From NCBI GenBank assembly GCA_903893215.1, contig CAITLJ010000070.1, positions 1-64,000 on the forward strand: 64,000 nt of DNA, read 5' to 3'. The notes below the pieces were generated by a model, which was not told where the DNA came from, ran no database searches, and saw only the letters and a program-made list of their open reading frames with translations. Of this stretch, positions 33,681-43,093 are shown in pieces. Made by a program: the position numbers and the translations under genes. This stretch comes from an uncultured Ferrovum sp. Its GTDB lineage: Bacteria > Pseudomonadota > Gammaproteobacteria > Burkholderiales > Ferrovaceae. The number at the start of each line of letters is the position of its first letter. Positions within the stretch are counted from its first letter, which is position 1.

Positions 33681-34152
33681 CACGGCGGGGCGTTGCAGCC
33701 GCTGCGGCCCCGCCCGGGCCGCGCGGCTGTCGCGAAGAGCTACTCGGCGCTGCGCGCAACGCTCCCCGCCGCCCGGGCGCGCTCCAGCATCAGGTTCAGT
33801 TCAAGCAGACCCCGGGCATGCGCGTCCCGGGCATTGATCGACAGGGTCTGCGTGGCGGGCGTAGTCCTTGCCACCGGGCTGCCCGAGCCCAAGGCCTCTA
33901 CAACAGCACGACCCTTGCGCCCCAGCCACCAGGTGCGCAATTGCAGCCGCCAGCGCGGCAGCGGGGCGGGTGACACGACCGTCAGGGTCAGGGGCAGGGT
34001 CAGGATCTTGGTGTGCATGCTGGAAACTCCCTAAGGGGACACACGCGGGGGGCTGACATGCAGCGGATCACGCGGCGTCCTGAGCAGAATCAACGGCAGC
34101 TTCGGGAAAAACTTGAAGCCGTGGTGCGTCGGTGGCGTTGGGGGCCGCGTCA
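33681..34152. other. Region between convergent flgL and fliR
   Basis: 472 bp with one probable small minus-strand gene (33740-34018) and a GC-rich hairpin just after flgL (GCGGCCC/GGGCCGC, 33704-33722). The 134 bp between the small gene and fliR show no clear signal. Confidence 0.5.
33740..34018 (-). CDS. Small protein of unknown function downstream of fliR
   Basis: A 92-residue frame starting at ATG 34018 behind a good AGGGAG ribosome site, on the same strand as fliR and 134 nt downstream of it. The product is basic, with a hydrophobic start (MHTKILTLPLTLTVV), a basic Trp-rich stretch (RWRLQLRTWWLGRKGR) and a C-terminal helix rich in Leu, Glu and Arg. I do not recognise a family. Coding status rests mainly on the ribosome site and position. 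Confidence 0.45.
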   Translation of the reverse strand: MHTKILTLPLTLTVVSPAPLPRWRLQLRTWWLGRKGRAVVEALGSGSPVARTTPATQTLSINARDAHARGLLELNLMLERARAAGSVARSAE

Positions 34153-34932
34153 TCACAGGCTGGCCGCTGCACGTGCCACTGCGCTGATGGCCACTCCCCA
34201 CAAGGCATCAAAGCCACGCAGCCACTCCGGCATGCCCAGCGTGAGCATCAGCAGGCCGGCCCCCAAGGTGACCGGGAAGCCGATCGAAAAAATGTTCAGT
34301 TGCGGCGCAGCGCGCGACAGCATGCCCAGCGCAATGTTGACGATGATCAGCGTCATGGTGATGGGCAAGCCCAGCACCAGGCCATGCATGCACAACACGC
34401 CACCATAGGCCGCGAGTTGATGGATGCCGGCAAGCTTCAGGCCACCGGCCGCAATCGGCAGGGTCTGGAAGGTCTGGGCCAGTGTGCCGATCAGCGCCAG
34501 ATGGCCGTCGATCGCAAAAAACACCAGCGCGGCCAGAGTGGTCAGCACTGCAGTGAGCGAAGTAGTGCTCGATGCGCTGGTGGGGTCGTACAGGGTGGAA
34601 AACCCGAGGCCCATCCCGGTGCCAGCCAGTTCGCCGGCCAGGCTGACAGCGCCAAACAGGATTTGCAGGATCAGTCCCAAGGCACTGCCAATCGCCACTT
34701 CACGCATCAGGATGGCCAGGCCGGCCCAGGAACCGACCGTCACGTCCGGCAGAGGGCCCAGCGTCGGGGCAATCGCCAGTGCAATAAAGGTGCCCAGCAG
34801 CAGCTTGACCTGCATCGGAATGGCCTGGTCCGAGAAGAAGGGGGCCGTCATGAACACGCCAAGGATGCGCGCCAACGGCCAGATCAGCAGGGCCAGCCAG
34901 GCTTGCAGCTGGGGATCGGTAAAGCTGATCAC
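34153..34932 (-). CDS. fliR: FliR, export gate membrane protein
   Basis: FliR (259 aa) is part of the FliPQR export core. Hydrophobic throughout, with the family segments MISFTDPQLQAWLALLIWPLARILGVFMTAPFF and GSALGLILQILFGAVSLAGELAGTGMGLGFSTLYDP. It starts at GTG 34932 behind AGGGGA. Last recognised gene of the fliF to fliR run on this strand. Confidence 0.95.
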   Translation of the reverse strand: MISFTDPQLQAWLALLIWPLARILGVFMTAPFFSDQAIPMQVKLLLGTFIALAIAPTLGPLPDVTVGSWAGLAILMREVAIGSALGLILQILFGAVSLAGELAGTGMGLGFSTLYDPTSASSTTSLTAVLTTLAALVFFAIDGHLALIGTLAQTFQTLPIAAGGLKLAGIHQLAAYGGVLCMHGLVLGLPITMTLIIVNIALGMLSRAAPQLNIFSIGFPVTLGAGLLMLTLGMPEWLRGFDALWGVAISAVARAAASL

Positions 34933-34953
34933 GTGGCGTTGTCCCCTGCGCTT

Positions 34954-35223
34954 TCAGCTGACCAGGCTGGGAATGCTGGTGAGCAGTTGCCGGGTGTAGT
35001 CGGTGAGTTGCGCCAGCATCCAGCTGCCTGCCACCCCCAGGGTGAGAAAGACGGCCAGCAACTTGGGAATGAAACTCAGGGTGCTTTCGTTGATCTGGGT
35101 GGCCGCCTGAAAGATGCTTACCAGCAGGCCCACGGCCAGCGCCACCAGCAACAGTGGCGCCGATACCAGCAGGGTCAGTTGCATGGCCTCGCGGCCCATG
35201 GTCATTACGCTTTCAGGAGTCAT
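34954..35223 (-). CDS. fliQ: FliQ, export gate membrane protein
   Basis: FliQ (89 aa) is a small subunit of the FliPQR complex, with two membrane hairpins. The typical start MTPESVMTMGREAMQLTLLVSAPLLLVALAVGLLVSIFQAATQINE and normal length are seen. Ribosome site AAGGA. It lies 21 nt from both fliP and fliR. Confidence 0.97.
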   Translation of the reverse strand: MTPESVMTMGREAMQLTLLVSAPLLLVALAVGLLVSIFQAATQINESTLSFIPKLLAVFLTLGVAGSWMLAQLTDYTRQLLTSIPSLVS

Positions 35224-35244
35224 CTTGCGGGTCCTTGTCGATGG

Positions 35245-36360
35245 TCAGGTGATGAAACTGGCGGCCAGCGAACCGATCAGCAGCTGCCAGCCATCGACCA
35301 GCACGAACAGCATCAGCTTGATCGGCATCGAGATGATGCTGGGGGACACCATCATCATGCCCATGCTCATCAGCACGCTGGCCGTGACCAGGTCGATGAT
35401 CAGGAAGGGGATGAAGATGGCGAAGCCGATCTGGAACGCGGTCTTCAGTTCGCTGGTGACAAAGGCGGGTACCAGCAGCCGCATCGGCACGGCGTCGGCA
35501 TCCGCCGGTGCCGTCTCGTGCGAAATCTTGACGAACAGGGCAAGGTCGGCCTGTCGCGTCTGCTTCATCATGAAGCCCTTTAGCGGGGCGCTGCCGCGAT
35601 TGAGCGCCTCTTCAAACCCGATCTGGTTGGCCTGGAACGGCTGCCACGCTTCGCTGTACACCTTGTCCAGCGTGGGGCCCATCACGAAGAAGGTCAGGAA
35701 CAGCGACAGGCCGATGATCACCTGATTGGGCGGGGAGGTTTGCAGTCCCAATGCATGACGCAGCAGGCCCAGCACGATCACGATGCGCGTGAAGGCCGTG
35801 GTCATCAGCAGCAGGGCCGGCAGGAAGGACAGGGCCGAGAAGAACAGCAGCGTTTGCACACTCAGGCTGTAGGTTTGCGCTCCGCCAGCGCCCGGCGTGG
35901 CGGTCAGTGCCGGCAACAGGGCGCTTTCGGCATGCGCGGGCGTTGCACCCAGCAGGCTGAGCAGCACCACAGCCAGCAGTAACAGCGCGCCAATCAGCAG
36001 GCCACCCAGTTCCAGGCTGCCGCGCACGCCGGCATGCGAGGCCATCCGGCTGGGACCGGTGCGCCGATGTGGCGTTTCGGTGGCGATCACGCTGCGAGGC
36101 TGGTCGGCGGCGGGTCCGCGCTCCGCGACGACACGCCAGCGCCGGTCTTCCATGGCGATCAGCTGAAGGTCCGGTCCGGCCACCACGCTGCTGGCCTCGC
36201 TGGCGACCAGCTGCAATTCTTCCACGGCCATCAGCCTGCGTGGTTGCGCTGTCAGCACATCGGCTGCGTCGAGTGGTCCGCGACCATCCGGCAGCATGCG
36301 CCCTGCGGTCAGATCGCCTTGCTCAAACGCGGTCACGCTGCCCTCGGCGCCGGTACTCAT
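35245..36360 (-). CDS. fliP: FliP, export gate membrane protein with N-terminal extension
   Basis: The FliP core (about residues 145-371) forms the export pore. Conserved stretches are [61 protein letters not shown] and [42 protein letters not shown] signal sequence ends near AHA (about 144). The frame continues about 105 residues upstream of the last plausible start (ATG 36045) with normal coding character, and its first ATG (36360) overlaps the fliO stop as ATGA. I therefore take 36360 as the start; 36045 is the conservative alternative but has no good ribosome site. Confidence 0.88.
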   Translation of the reverse strand: MSTGAEGSVTAFEQGDLTAGRMLPDGRGPLDAADVLTAQPRRLMAVEELQLVASEASSVVAGPDLQLIAMEDRRWRVVAERGPAADQPRSVIATETPHRRTGPSRMASHAGVRGSLELGGLLIGALLLLAVVLLSLLGATPAHAESALLPALTATPGAGGAQTYSLSVQTLLFFSALSFLPALLLMTTAFTRIVIVLGLLRHALGLQTSPPNQVIIGLSLFLTFFVMGPTLDKVYSEAWQPFQANQIGFEEALNRGSAPLKGFMMKQTRQADLALFVKISHETAPADADAVPMRLLVPAFVTSELKTAFQIGFAIFIPFLIIDLVTASVLMSMGMMMVSPSIISMPIKLMLFVLVDGWQLLIGSLAASFIT

Positions 36361-36698
36361 GTCGAATCCCTGCTGCCGTTGGGCGTGAAACGGGCCAGCC
36401 ATTGCGGGAACGGCGAAGCCAGAGTCTGCGTGGCGGAGGGTTGGTCTTCCAGCTGGCGCGGCAGGGTGTGCAAGGCATTGATCTGCCCCGCCGTGACACC
36501 GACCACCAGCCAGGTATCCGCCACTTCCAGCACCATCACGCGCTCGCGGGTTCCAACGCGGACGCCACCGACAATCTTTACCGGGCCGCGGTTGATGGCC
36601 TGCAGGCCGCCGCTACGACGGAAGATCCACGCGCTGCCAAACATCAGCGCCACCACGATGGCAAGACCACCGAAGGCCTGAAACAGCGCGCCGCTCAT
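36357..36698 (-). CDS. fliO: FliO, export gate assembly factor
   Basis: FliO (113 aa) assists assembly of the FliPQR core. One N-terminal membrane segment ([20 protein letters not shown]) is followed by a small cytoplasmic domain ([39 protein letters not shown]), the FliO signature. Start 36698 overlaps fliN by 4 nt. Confidence 0.94.
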   Translation of the reverse strand: MSGALFQAFGGLAIVVALMFGSAWIFRRSGGLQAINRGPVKIVGGVRVGTRERVMVLEVADTWLVVGVTAGQINALHTLPRQLEDQPSATQTLASPFPQWLARFTPNGSRDST

Positions 36699-37090
36699 CG
36701 GTTGAGCTTCCGGATCCGTTCACTGGGGGTGATCACGTCGGTCAGACGGATGCCGAAGCGGTCATTCACCACCACCACCTCGCCCTGCGCGATCAGGCAG
36801 CCATTGACGAACACATTCATCGGCTCGCCTGCCAGACCATCGAGCTCCACCACCGAACCCTGCGCCAGTTGCAGCAGTGACTTGATCGGCAGTTTGGTGC
36901 GGCCGAGTTCCACCGTGAGCTGCACCGGAATATCCAGGATCATGTCGATGTCGCGACCCTGGCCGGGTGGCAGGTCACCCGACAGCGGCTGGAAGATGGC
37001 GGCAGGCTGGGCTTCGGGTGCCGTGGTGGCGGCTTCCTGCTCGGCCAGTGCTGCGGCCCAATCGTCGACCGGGGCTTCGTTGTCTGCCAT
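36695..37090 (-). CDS. fliN: FliN, motor switch protein
   Basis: FliN (131 aa) forms the lower C-ring. The C-terminal SpoA domain is complete (MILDIPVQLTVELGRTKLPIKSLLQLAQGSVVELDGLAGEPMNVFVNGCLIAQGEVVVVNDRFGIRLTDV). The ATG at 37090 follows GGAGAAA; the longer frame to 37186 runs into fliM. Gap of 10 nt to fliM. Confidence 0.97.
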   Translation of the reverse strand: MADNEAPVDDWAAALAEQEAATTAPEAQPAAIFQPLSGDLPPGQGRDIDMILDIPVQLTVELGRTKLPIKSLLQLAQGSVVELDGLAGEPMNVFVNGCLIAQGEVVVVNDRFGIRLTDVITPSERIRKLNR

Positions 37091-37100
37091 GTATTTCTCC

Positions 37101-38093
37101 TTAATCGTCGGTGTCGGGGTTGCCGGTGTTGAGCAGCCGGTCCACCTTGAGTGCGTAACGTCCCTGATGAACCCCGTAGTGCGCATCGAGCACCGGCACG
37201 CTGTCGACCGTGCACTGGATCTGTTCGGTGATGTCGATCGGGATGATGTCGCCGGCCTTGATGCCGATCAGGTCATCCACCGTGATCTGACGTTGGGCCA
37301 GTGTGGCCACCAGTTCCACTTCGGACTGTTTGAGTTGCTGGCACAGCAGGCGGCCCCAGCGGCGGTCAACCTCGATCTGTTCACCCTGCATCGACGAGCT
37401 GAGCAGGTCGCGCACGGGCTCGATCATTGAATACGGCAGGCAGATGTGCAGGTCGCCGCTGCCCGAGCCCATCTCGATGTGGAATGTGGTGGTGATCACC
37501 ACCTCGCTCGGCGTGGCCACATTGGCAAACTGGGTGTTCACCTCGCTGCGCACGAACTCGAATTCCACCTTGTGCACCGGTGCCCATGAACGTGCGTAGG
37601 TCTCGTGTACCTGCTCCAGCATGCGCTGGATGATGCGTTGTTCGGTGGGGGTGAAGTCGCGTCCCTCGATCCGGGTGTGGAAGCGGCCGTCGCCACCGAA
37701 CAGGTTGTCCACGGTGAGGAACACCAGGCTCGGATCAAAGATGAAAACGCACAAGCCGCGCAGCGGGCGCATGTGACAGATGTTGATGTTGGTGGGCACC
37801 ACCAGATTGCGCATGAACTCGCCGTACTTGCTCACTTTCACCTGACCGACCGAGATCTCCGGGTTGCGGCGGGTGAAGTTGTACAGCGCCACCCGCAGGT
37901 ATCGCGCAAAGCGTTCATTGATGATTTCCAGCGTAGGCATTCGCCCACGCACAATCCGCTCCTGCTTGGCAAGATTGTAGGGCTGGATGCCAACGGTTTC
38001 CGCCGATGCCTCTGGTGCGTCCTCTTCCCCGGTGACCCCCTTCAAGAGGGCATCGACCTCGTCCTGCGAGAGGATTTCGTCACTCATCGTCAT
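37101..38093 (-). CDS. fliM: FliM, motor switch protein
   Basis: FliM (330 aa) binds CheY-P and sets rotation direction. The N-terminal CheY-binding motif LSQDEVDALLKGV is at residues 8-20. The CheC-like middle domain (MPTLEIINERFARYLRVALYNFTRRNPEIS, GGDGRFHTRIEGRDFTPTEQRI) and the C-terminal SpoA domain are intact. The start is ATG 38093 or, two codons on, 38087. Confidence 0.97.
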   Translation of the reverse strand: MTMSDEILSQDEVDALLKGVTGEEDAPEASAETVGIQPYNLAKQERIVRGRMPTLEIINERFARYLRVALYNFTRRNPEISVGQVKVSKYGEFMRNLVVPTNINICHMRPLRGLCVFIFDPSLVFLTVDNLFGGDGRFHTRIEGRDFTPTEQRIIQRMLEQVHETYARSWAPVHKVEFEFVRSEVNTQFANVATPSEVVITTTFHIEMGSGSGDLHICLPYSMIEPVRDLLSSSMQGEQIEVDRRWGRLLCQQLKQSEVELVATLAQRQITVDDLIGIKAGDIIPIDITEQIQCTVDSVPVLDAHYGVHQGRYALKVDRLLNTGNPDTDD

Positions 38094-38136
38094 GGGGCAG
38101 GGCTCCGGGCAGGCAGGGCCGGCGTGTGGCGCATGG

Positions 38137-38742
38137 TCACTGGATGATGAAAGCGGTGAAGAACACGCGGCTGATTTCGGGCAGCTCGATGTCGTCCTCT
38201 TCGGCTGCGGCGGCGATCTGCTCGACGATCTGGTCAGCCAGCTTCAGCTTGCCCTCGATCGAGCGCAGGTCGCCCGACTTGCTGCCTGAGAGGATCTTCA
38301 GCACGCGGTCGCGCACCAGCGCGGTGTGCTTCTTCATTTCTTCCACACCGGCTTCGCCGGGTACCTGCAGCACCACGGTGGCCTGCAGGTAGTGCTCCTG
38401 TTCGGTGTCCGACAGGTTGACGGTGAACGGGTCCAGATTCAAGTACGCCGGCGGCTCGGCTTTTTCGTCGCCTTTTTTCTTCTTTTTCTTTTTCTTTTTC
38501 TTGATCGGGTTGCCGTCCGCATCCAGCTTGACCGTCTTGTCGCCCTCCTTGGCCTTGTCGCCGGCATCCGCCTCATCTGCTGCAGCGGCCTCTTCGGCCG
38601 CCTTGGCCGCCGCCGGTTTGGCTACCAGGAAGTAATAGCCGCCGCCGCCCAGCGCGAGCAACAGCACCACGCCGCCGATGATCAGCGGCAGCTTGCTCTT
38701 CTTTTTGGGGGCTTCGTCTTCCTTGTGTTCTGCGTCGGCCAT
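38137..38742 (-). CDS. fliL: FliL, stator-associated membrane protein with poly-lysine run
   Basis: FliL (201 aa) associates with stators. A single membrane segment (about 18-40, LPLIIGGVVLLLALGGGGYYFLV) and a periplasmic FliL domain (AYLNLDPFTVNLSDTEQEHYLQATVVLQV) are present. Between them is an Ala/Asp/Glu/Lys-rich linker with ten consecutive lysines (from 30 A/G-only bases at 38473-38502). Ribosome site GAGGAA. Confidence 0.94.
   Translation of the reverse strand: MADAEHKEDEAPKKKSKLPLIIGGVVLLLALGGGGYYFLVAKPAAAKAAEEAAAADEADAGDKAKEGDKTVKLDADGNPIKKKKKKKKKKGDEKAEPPAYLNLDPFTVNLSDTEQEHYLQATVVLQVPGEAGVEEMKKHTALVRDRVLKILSGSKSGDLRSIEGKLKLADQIVEQIAAAAEEDDIELPEISRVFFTAFIIQ
38473..38502 (-). repeat. 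Purine tract encoding ten lysines in fliL
   Basis: Thirty bases of only A and G on the coding strand, built around AAGAAA units, encode ten Lys in the periplasmic linker of FliL. Such a tract is prone to polymerase or ribosome slippage. Confidence 0.9.
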
Positions 38743-38840
38743 GACCGGTTCCTCAGGTTTGATGAACTGATTATGCGCAGCCGGTCGCGGGCGGCATCCC
38801 CTGAAAAAAGCCCTGCTTCAGGCGTATATCCGGATTTGGC

Positions 38841-40553
38841 TCAAGCGAAGGTGTCGAGCAGCCCGCGTTGCGCGGCAGTTCGCGTGCTGGCCTGGGGCAG
38901 CGCGCTGACCGTGGCTGCCTGCAGGCTGCCGGCCGCAGCAATCGCGTCGGTGCTGCCACCTGCTGTCTGCCAGTCCTGCGGCGCTTGCTGCTGCGACTGG
39001 CGGGCCAGGTTGCCGCCGGTATCGGCCTGCACCTGTGCCTGGGTGAGATCCATGCCGGCGGCGGCGAACATGTCGCGCAGTTGCGGCAGGCTGCTTTCGA
39101 TGGCGTGACGTACCGCTTCGTGCGAGGTGACAAAACTGGCTGTGGCCTGTCCCTGTTGCACATCCAGCGTGATCCTGACCGGGCCCAGATGCGGCGGGTT
39201 GATCGAAAGTTGTGCGCTCGACAGTTGCTGGGTAGCCATGAACAGCGCTTGCTGCCCCAGCGCTGCAGCCCAGCGCGTATCGCCCACCGCAGGGGCAACC
39301 GGCAGGGTCGGGCCGACGGCTGCCGGGTTGCTGGCAGCGCTCTGCTGCAGGGCGTCCTGTGCCAGCGGGTTGAAGGCCAGACGGCTGTCGGGTGCCAGCT
39401 CGCCCCTGGCCGAACCCGTGCTGTCGGTCCGGCCGGCGAGCGCAGGCGCCAGTGTGCCCGCGGCGGGGCCCCCGAGTCCGCCGGCAGCGCTGCCGGGCGT
39501 GAATCCGGCCATGCCAGCCAACGGGCCGTCGAGCATGGCGGCCCCGGCCAGACCGGTGCCGCCTGCGGCGTTGTTGCCCGCCCCACTGGCATTCAATTTG
39601 GTTTGCAGGGCATTGGCCAGGTTCTGCAGATTGGCACTGACCGCAGCAGGGCCTGCGCTGTCCGCCGCTCCGGCCGCCAGACCGGTTTGTCCGCCGTCGG
39701 TGCTGCCCTTGCCGCCTGAGGTGATTGCGCTCCCGTCGTTGGCGAGGGGCTGACCAAAGGTGGTGCCGCTGCCGGCACCGCCAGCTGCGCCCGCATCATT
39801 GCCGCCGCCCGAATCAGCGTGCGCAACAGCGGCGCCGGCGGTCGGATGCCCGCTCATGCTGGCGCTTTGGGCACCGCCATGCTGCGTTTGGTTTTGCTGG
39901 CCATCGCGCATCTCGCTGCTGCGGGTTTCCGCCGATGAACTCTCCTGATTCGATCCGGTGGGGCTGGTGCCTGCAGCGCTCACGTTGGCGTTGGCCGTGG
40001 TACCCGCCGCGTTGCCATCCTGCGCCGTGCCCGGCGCGAGGCTGGCTGCGCCAGAGGCGGCCAGGCCGGTATTTGCAGCAAGGGTCGGCAGCGCCGTGCT
40101 GGCGGTGTTCTGGCGGTTGGCGCTCTGGTTAGCGGCCGCGCTGGCCAGCACGTCGCGCTGCGCCTGCAGGCCTTGCAGGCTGGCATTCGCCTGCGCCTGC
40201 GCCAGACTGGCATTCTGGGTGGCTTGCTGGGCTGCACGCTCTGCGTCGGCCTGCGCGCGCGCCTGGGCGCGTTGCGCCTGTCCGGCATCCCGCGCAGCGG
40301 CTTGCTGTTCCTGTCGTTGCTGATCGGCCAGGGTGGTCTGCGCGCTGACAGCATTGTCGATGGCAGCGGCAGGCAGCGCCTGACCCGCCGCCGGGTTGCT
40401 GTTGGCCATGGCAATGGGGGCTGCCTGCAGACCGTTGGCGAGCAAGGCGGCAAAGGCATTGCCGTCGGCCGTGCTGGCGGGGCCTTTGCCGCTGGCGCCG
40501 CCGGTATCGGCAGCGGCCACGGTCTGGCTGGCAAGGGGCTGGATGGCGCGCAT
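38841..40553 (-). CDS. fliK: FliK, hook-length control protein
   Basis: FliK (570 aa) measures the hook and flips the export switch through FlhB. The N-terminal and middle regions are Ala/Gln/Gly-rich and disordered, as in the family. The C-terminal Flg_hook domain (about 430-530) has LSSAQLSINPPHLGPVRITLDVQQGQATASFVTSHEAVRHAIESSLPQLRDMF. The ATG at 40553 follows GAGGAG. A second FliK-like gene lies at 47605. Confidence 0.94.
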   Translation of the reverse strand: MRAIQPLASQTVAAADTGGASGKGPASTADGNAFAALLANGLQAAPIAMANSNPAAGQALPAAAIDNAVSAQTTLADQQRQEQQAAARDAGQAQRAQARAQADAERAAQQATQNASLAQAQANASLQGLQAQRDVLASAAANQSANRQNTASTALPTLAANTGLAASGAASLAPGTAQDGNAAGTTANANVSAAGTSPTGSNQESSSAETRSSEMRDGQQNQTQHGGAQSASMSGHPTAGAAVAHADSGGGNDAGAAGGAGSGTTFGQPLANDGSAITSGGKGSTDGGQTGLAAGAADSAGPAAVSANLQNLANALQTKLNASGAGNNAAGGTGLAGAAMLDGPLAGMAGFTPGSAAGGLGGPAAGTLAPALAGRTDSTGSARGELAPDSRLAFNPLAQDALQQSAASNPAAVGPTLPVAPAVGDTRWAAALGQQALFMATQQLSSAQLSINPPHLGPVRITLDVQQGQATASFVTSHEAVRHAIESSLPQLRDMFAAAGMDLTQAQVQADTGGNLARQSQQQAPQDWQTAGGSTDAIAAAGSLQAATVSALPQASTRTAAQRGLLDTFA

Positions 40554-40563
40554 GGAGGGCTCC

Positions 40564-41013
40564 TCAGAAAGGCGATTTGCGGTGGAGGGCGATGCGTGCG
40601 GCATACCCGTCGGATTCATTCTGTTCTTTTTTTGCGGCCACCTTTTCGGCCGCCTTGACGCGGCGGGTGGCGAGGATTTCGAAGGATTTCAGTTCGCGAT
40701 GGCGGTCCTGCCAGCGCTGGCGTGCCGCTGCGCAGGCACTTTCGGCGTGGTCGCGGGCGCGGGCCTGCTGGTCGACGGCCTGATCCAGTTGGCCAAGGAA
40801 GCGCCGAAAATTCATCAGTTCGTTGATGTGCAGGCCGGCGCCTGCGCTGCTCTCCATGCGTTTGCGGTATTCCAGCCGGTAGTTTTCCAGCATGCCAAGC
40901 TTTTGCGCCTGCTGGTCGAGGTAGCTGGTGGCAAGGCCCAGCGCTCGGGTGGCCTCGTCATAGGCTTCGGTGGCGCGTTCGATCAGCAGTTCGAGGGTTC
41001 TGGCCGAACTCAT
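40564..41013 (-). CDS. fliJ: FliJ, export apparatus protein
   Basis: FliJ (149 aa) is a coiled-coil protein that inserts in the FliI ATPase ring. The sequence is helical, with the FliJ pattern ([40 protein letters not shown]). It starts at ATG 41013, overlapping the fliI stop by 4 nt. It ends 10 nt before fliK. Confidence 0.93.
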   Translation of the reverse strand: MSSARTLELLIERATEAYDEATRALGLATSYLDQQAQKLGMLENYRLEYRKRMESSAGAGLHINELMNFRRFLGQLDQAVDQQARARDHAESACAAARQRWQDRHRELKSFEILATRRVKAAEKVAAKKEQNESDGYAARIALHRKSPF

Positions 41014-42434
41014 GCGAGCACCTGGGCAAGACGGGTGCGGCACTCGGCGTAACCCGTCGATTCATCCAGATCCTGCTGCAGGAAGGCCTCGATCTTTGGG
41101 TAGAGCGCAATGGCGCGATCCAGTTGCGGGTCAGAGCCCGGGCTATAAGCGCCCACGCTGATCAGGTCGCGGCTGCGCTGGTAGCGCGAATACATCTGCT
41201 TGAAGTCGCGCACCTGACGGAACTCGTCGCCGCTGACCAGATTGGTCATGGCCCGGCTGATCGAGGCTTCCATGTCGATCGCCGGGTAATGGCCCTGCTC
41301 GGCCAGCGCGCGCGACAGCACCACGTGGCCGTCGAGGATCGCGCGCGCCGAATCGGCAATCGGATCCTGCTGGTCATCCCCCTCGGTCAGCACCGTGTAA
41401 AAGGCGGTGATCGAGCCTGCGCCGGCGGCGCCATTGCCAGCGCGCTCCACCAGTTGCGGCAGCTTGGCAAACACCGAAGGCGGGTAGCCCTTGGTGGCTG
41501 GGGGCTCCCCGATCGCCAGTGCAATTTCACGCTGCGCCATGGCGTAGCGGGTGAGTGAGTCCATGATCAGCAGAACATTGCGCCCCTGGTCACGAAAGTG
41601 CTCTGCCACGGCGGTGGCGTAGGCTGCGCCTTGCAGGCGCATCAGCGGGGACTGGTCGGCGGGGGCCGCCACCACCACCGAACGCGCCAGACCGGTTTCG
41701 CCCAGGATGTGCTCGATGAATTCCTTCACCTCGCGCCCCCGCTCGCCGATCAGGCCAACCACGATCACCTCGGCTTCGGTATAGCGCGCCATCATGCCGA
41801 GCAGCACGCTCTTGCCCACACCGGAGCCGGCAAACAGCCCCATGCGCTGGCCACGTCCCACCGTCAGCATGCTGTTGATGGCGCGCACGCCCACGTCCAG
41901 CACCTGCGAGATCGGCGTGCGTTGCAGCGGGTTGATCGGCCGCGCATACAGGGGGGCCAGTTCGGGATGGATCAGCGGGCCCAGCGTATCGAGGGGGTGA
42001 CCGTTGGCATCGACCACGCGGCCCAGCAGGGCATCGCCCACCGGAAAATGGCGCGAGCGGTCGGACGGGCGGCGGCGCGGATGATTGACCCGGCCCACGG
42101 CTGGCAGGGTGCGCACGGCTTCATCCGGAATCACCCTGGCACCGGGCGCCAGTCCATACACGTCCTGCTGCGGCATCAGATAGAGGCGGTCATCGGCAAA
42201 GCCGACCACTTCGGCAGCCACCGGGCGCCGATCCGGCATTTCAACCGTGCAGGTGCTGCCCACCGCCAGTCTGGGGCCAACGGCTTCCAGCACCAGGCCC
42301 GCGACGCGGGTAAGGCGGCCGGTGATCGCCACCGGTTCGGCAATCTGCACCAGCTCGGCGCAGTCGCTCAGATAGTCGGTCCAGCGCTTCACGTGTGGAC
42401 GGGTGCGCAGCGGGCTGGCGGAGCTTTGACTCAT
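41010..42434 (-). CDS. fliI: FliI, flagellar export ATPase
   Basis: FliI (474 aa) is the F1-beta-like ATPase of type III export. Walker A AGSGVGKS is at residues 202-209; Walker B is [27 protein letters not shown]. The C-terminal part ([30 protein letters not shown]) is typical. The ATG at 42434 overlaps fliH; the frame is open further into fliH but is not conserved there. Confidence 0.97.
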   Translation of the reverse strand: MSQSSASPLRTRPHVKRWTDYLSDCAELVQIAEPVAITGRLTRVAGLVLEAVGPRLAVGSTCTVEMPDRRPVAAEVVGFADDRLYLMPQQDVYGLAPGARVIPDEAVRTLPAVGRVNHPRRRPSDRSRHFPVGDALLGRVVDANGHPLDTLGPLIHPELAPLYARPINPLQRTPISQVLDVGVRAINSMLTVGRGQRMGLFAGSGVGKSVLLGMMARYTEAEVIVVGLIGERGREVKEFIEHILGETGLARSVVVAAPADQSPLMRLQGAAYATAVAEHFRDQGRNVLLIMDSLTRYAMAQREIALAIGEPPATKGYPPSVFAKLPQLVERAGNGAAGAGSITAFYTVLTEGDDQQDPIADSARAILDGHVVLSRALAEQGHYPAIDMEASISRAMTNLVSGDEFRQVRDFKQMYSRYQRSRDLISVGAYSPGSDPQLDRAIALYPKIEAFLQQDLDESTGYAECRTRLAQVLA

Positions 42435-43093
42435 GTGGCTTCCTGATCGAGCGCGGGCACCGTGTCCAGCCCGGGCCAGGGTTGGCCGCCCAGCACCTCG
42501 GCCACGCGCAGCCAGCGGCTTTCCAGTGTGCCGTCGATGTCCGTGGTGGCCGTAAGTACCCGGCAACCACCGCGCGTCACGGCCGGATTGGCGCTCAGGC
42601 TGATGCGCCGGCCAGCGAACTCCTCGCCAAGATGTTGCTGCACCGGGTTCAGGTCGGCCGGGTGCAGTTGAATCCGTGCAGGTTCGAAGTTGGCCGGCAG
42701 CGCCTGCAAGGCGTGCTCTGCCACGCGGGCCACCAGGCCGGGATCTGTGCGATACGCCACGCCGATCACGCGCTGCGCGATCGACATGGCCAGGCTGGCC
42801 ACTTCGGCCGCCACCGCCTCATCGAGTCGGGTGATTTCGGCGTGGAAGGCGTCCGAGAACGCCAGCAGGGCCACACTTTCCTGTTCGCCACGCACGAGTC
42901 CTTCGCGGTAGCCAGCATCATAACCTTCGGTACGGGCCTGCTCCTGCAGGGCCTCGAGCGCTTCTGCCGTCGGAAACTCGAACGTGGGTTCGGCAGCGGC
43001 GGCGGCTGGCCGCGCGCGTGAGGAGGCCGCCTCAAAATTGCCCGGCGACCAACGGCGGGCCTTGTCGGAGGGCGTAAACGGATGATCAGACAT
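42431..43093 (-). CDS. fliH: FliH, FliI regulator
   Basis: FliH (220 aa) binds FliI and controls its ATPase. It has an N-terminal variable part, then a [15 protein letters not shown] repeat-like segment and the C-terminal FliH/V-ATPase-E domain ([43 protein letters not shown]). The ATG at 43093 overlaps fliG by 8 nt. Confidence 0.94.
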   Translation of the reverse strand: MSDHPFTPSDKARRWSPGNFEAASSRARPAAAAAEPTFEFPTAEALEALQEQARTEGYDAGYREGLVRGEQESVALLAFSDAFHAEITRLDEAVAAEVASLAMSIAQRVIGVAYRTDPGLVARVAEHALQALPANFEPARIQLHPADLNPVQQHLGEEFAGRRISLSANPAVTRGGCRVLTATTDIDGTLESRWLRVAEVLGGQPWPGLDTVPALDQEAT

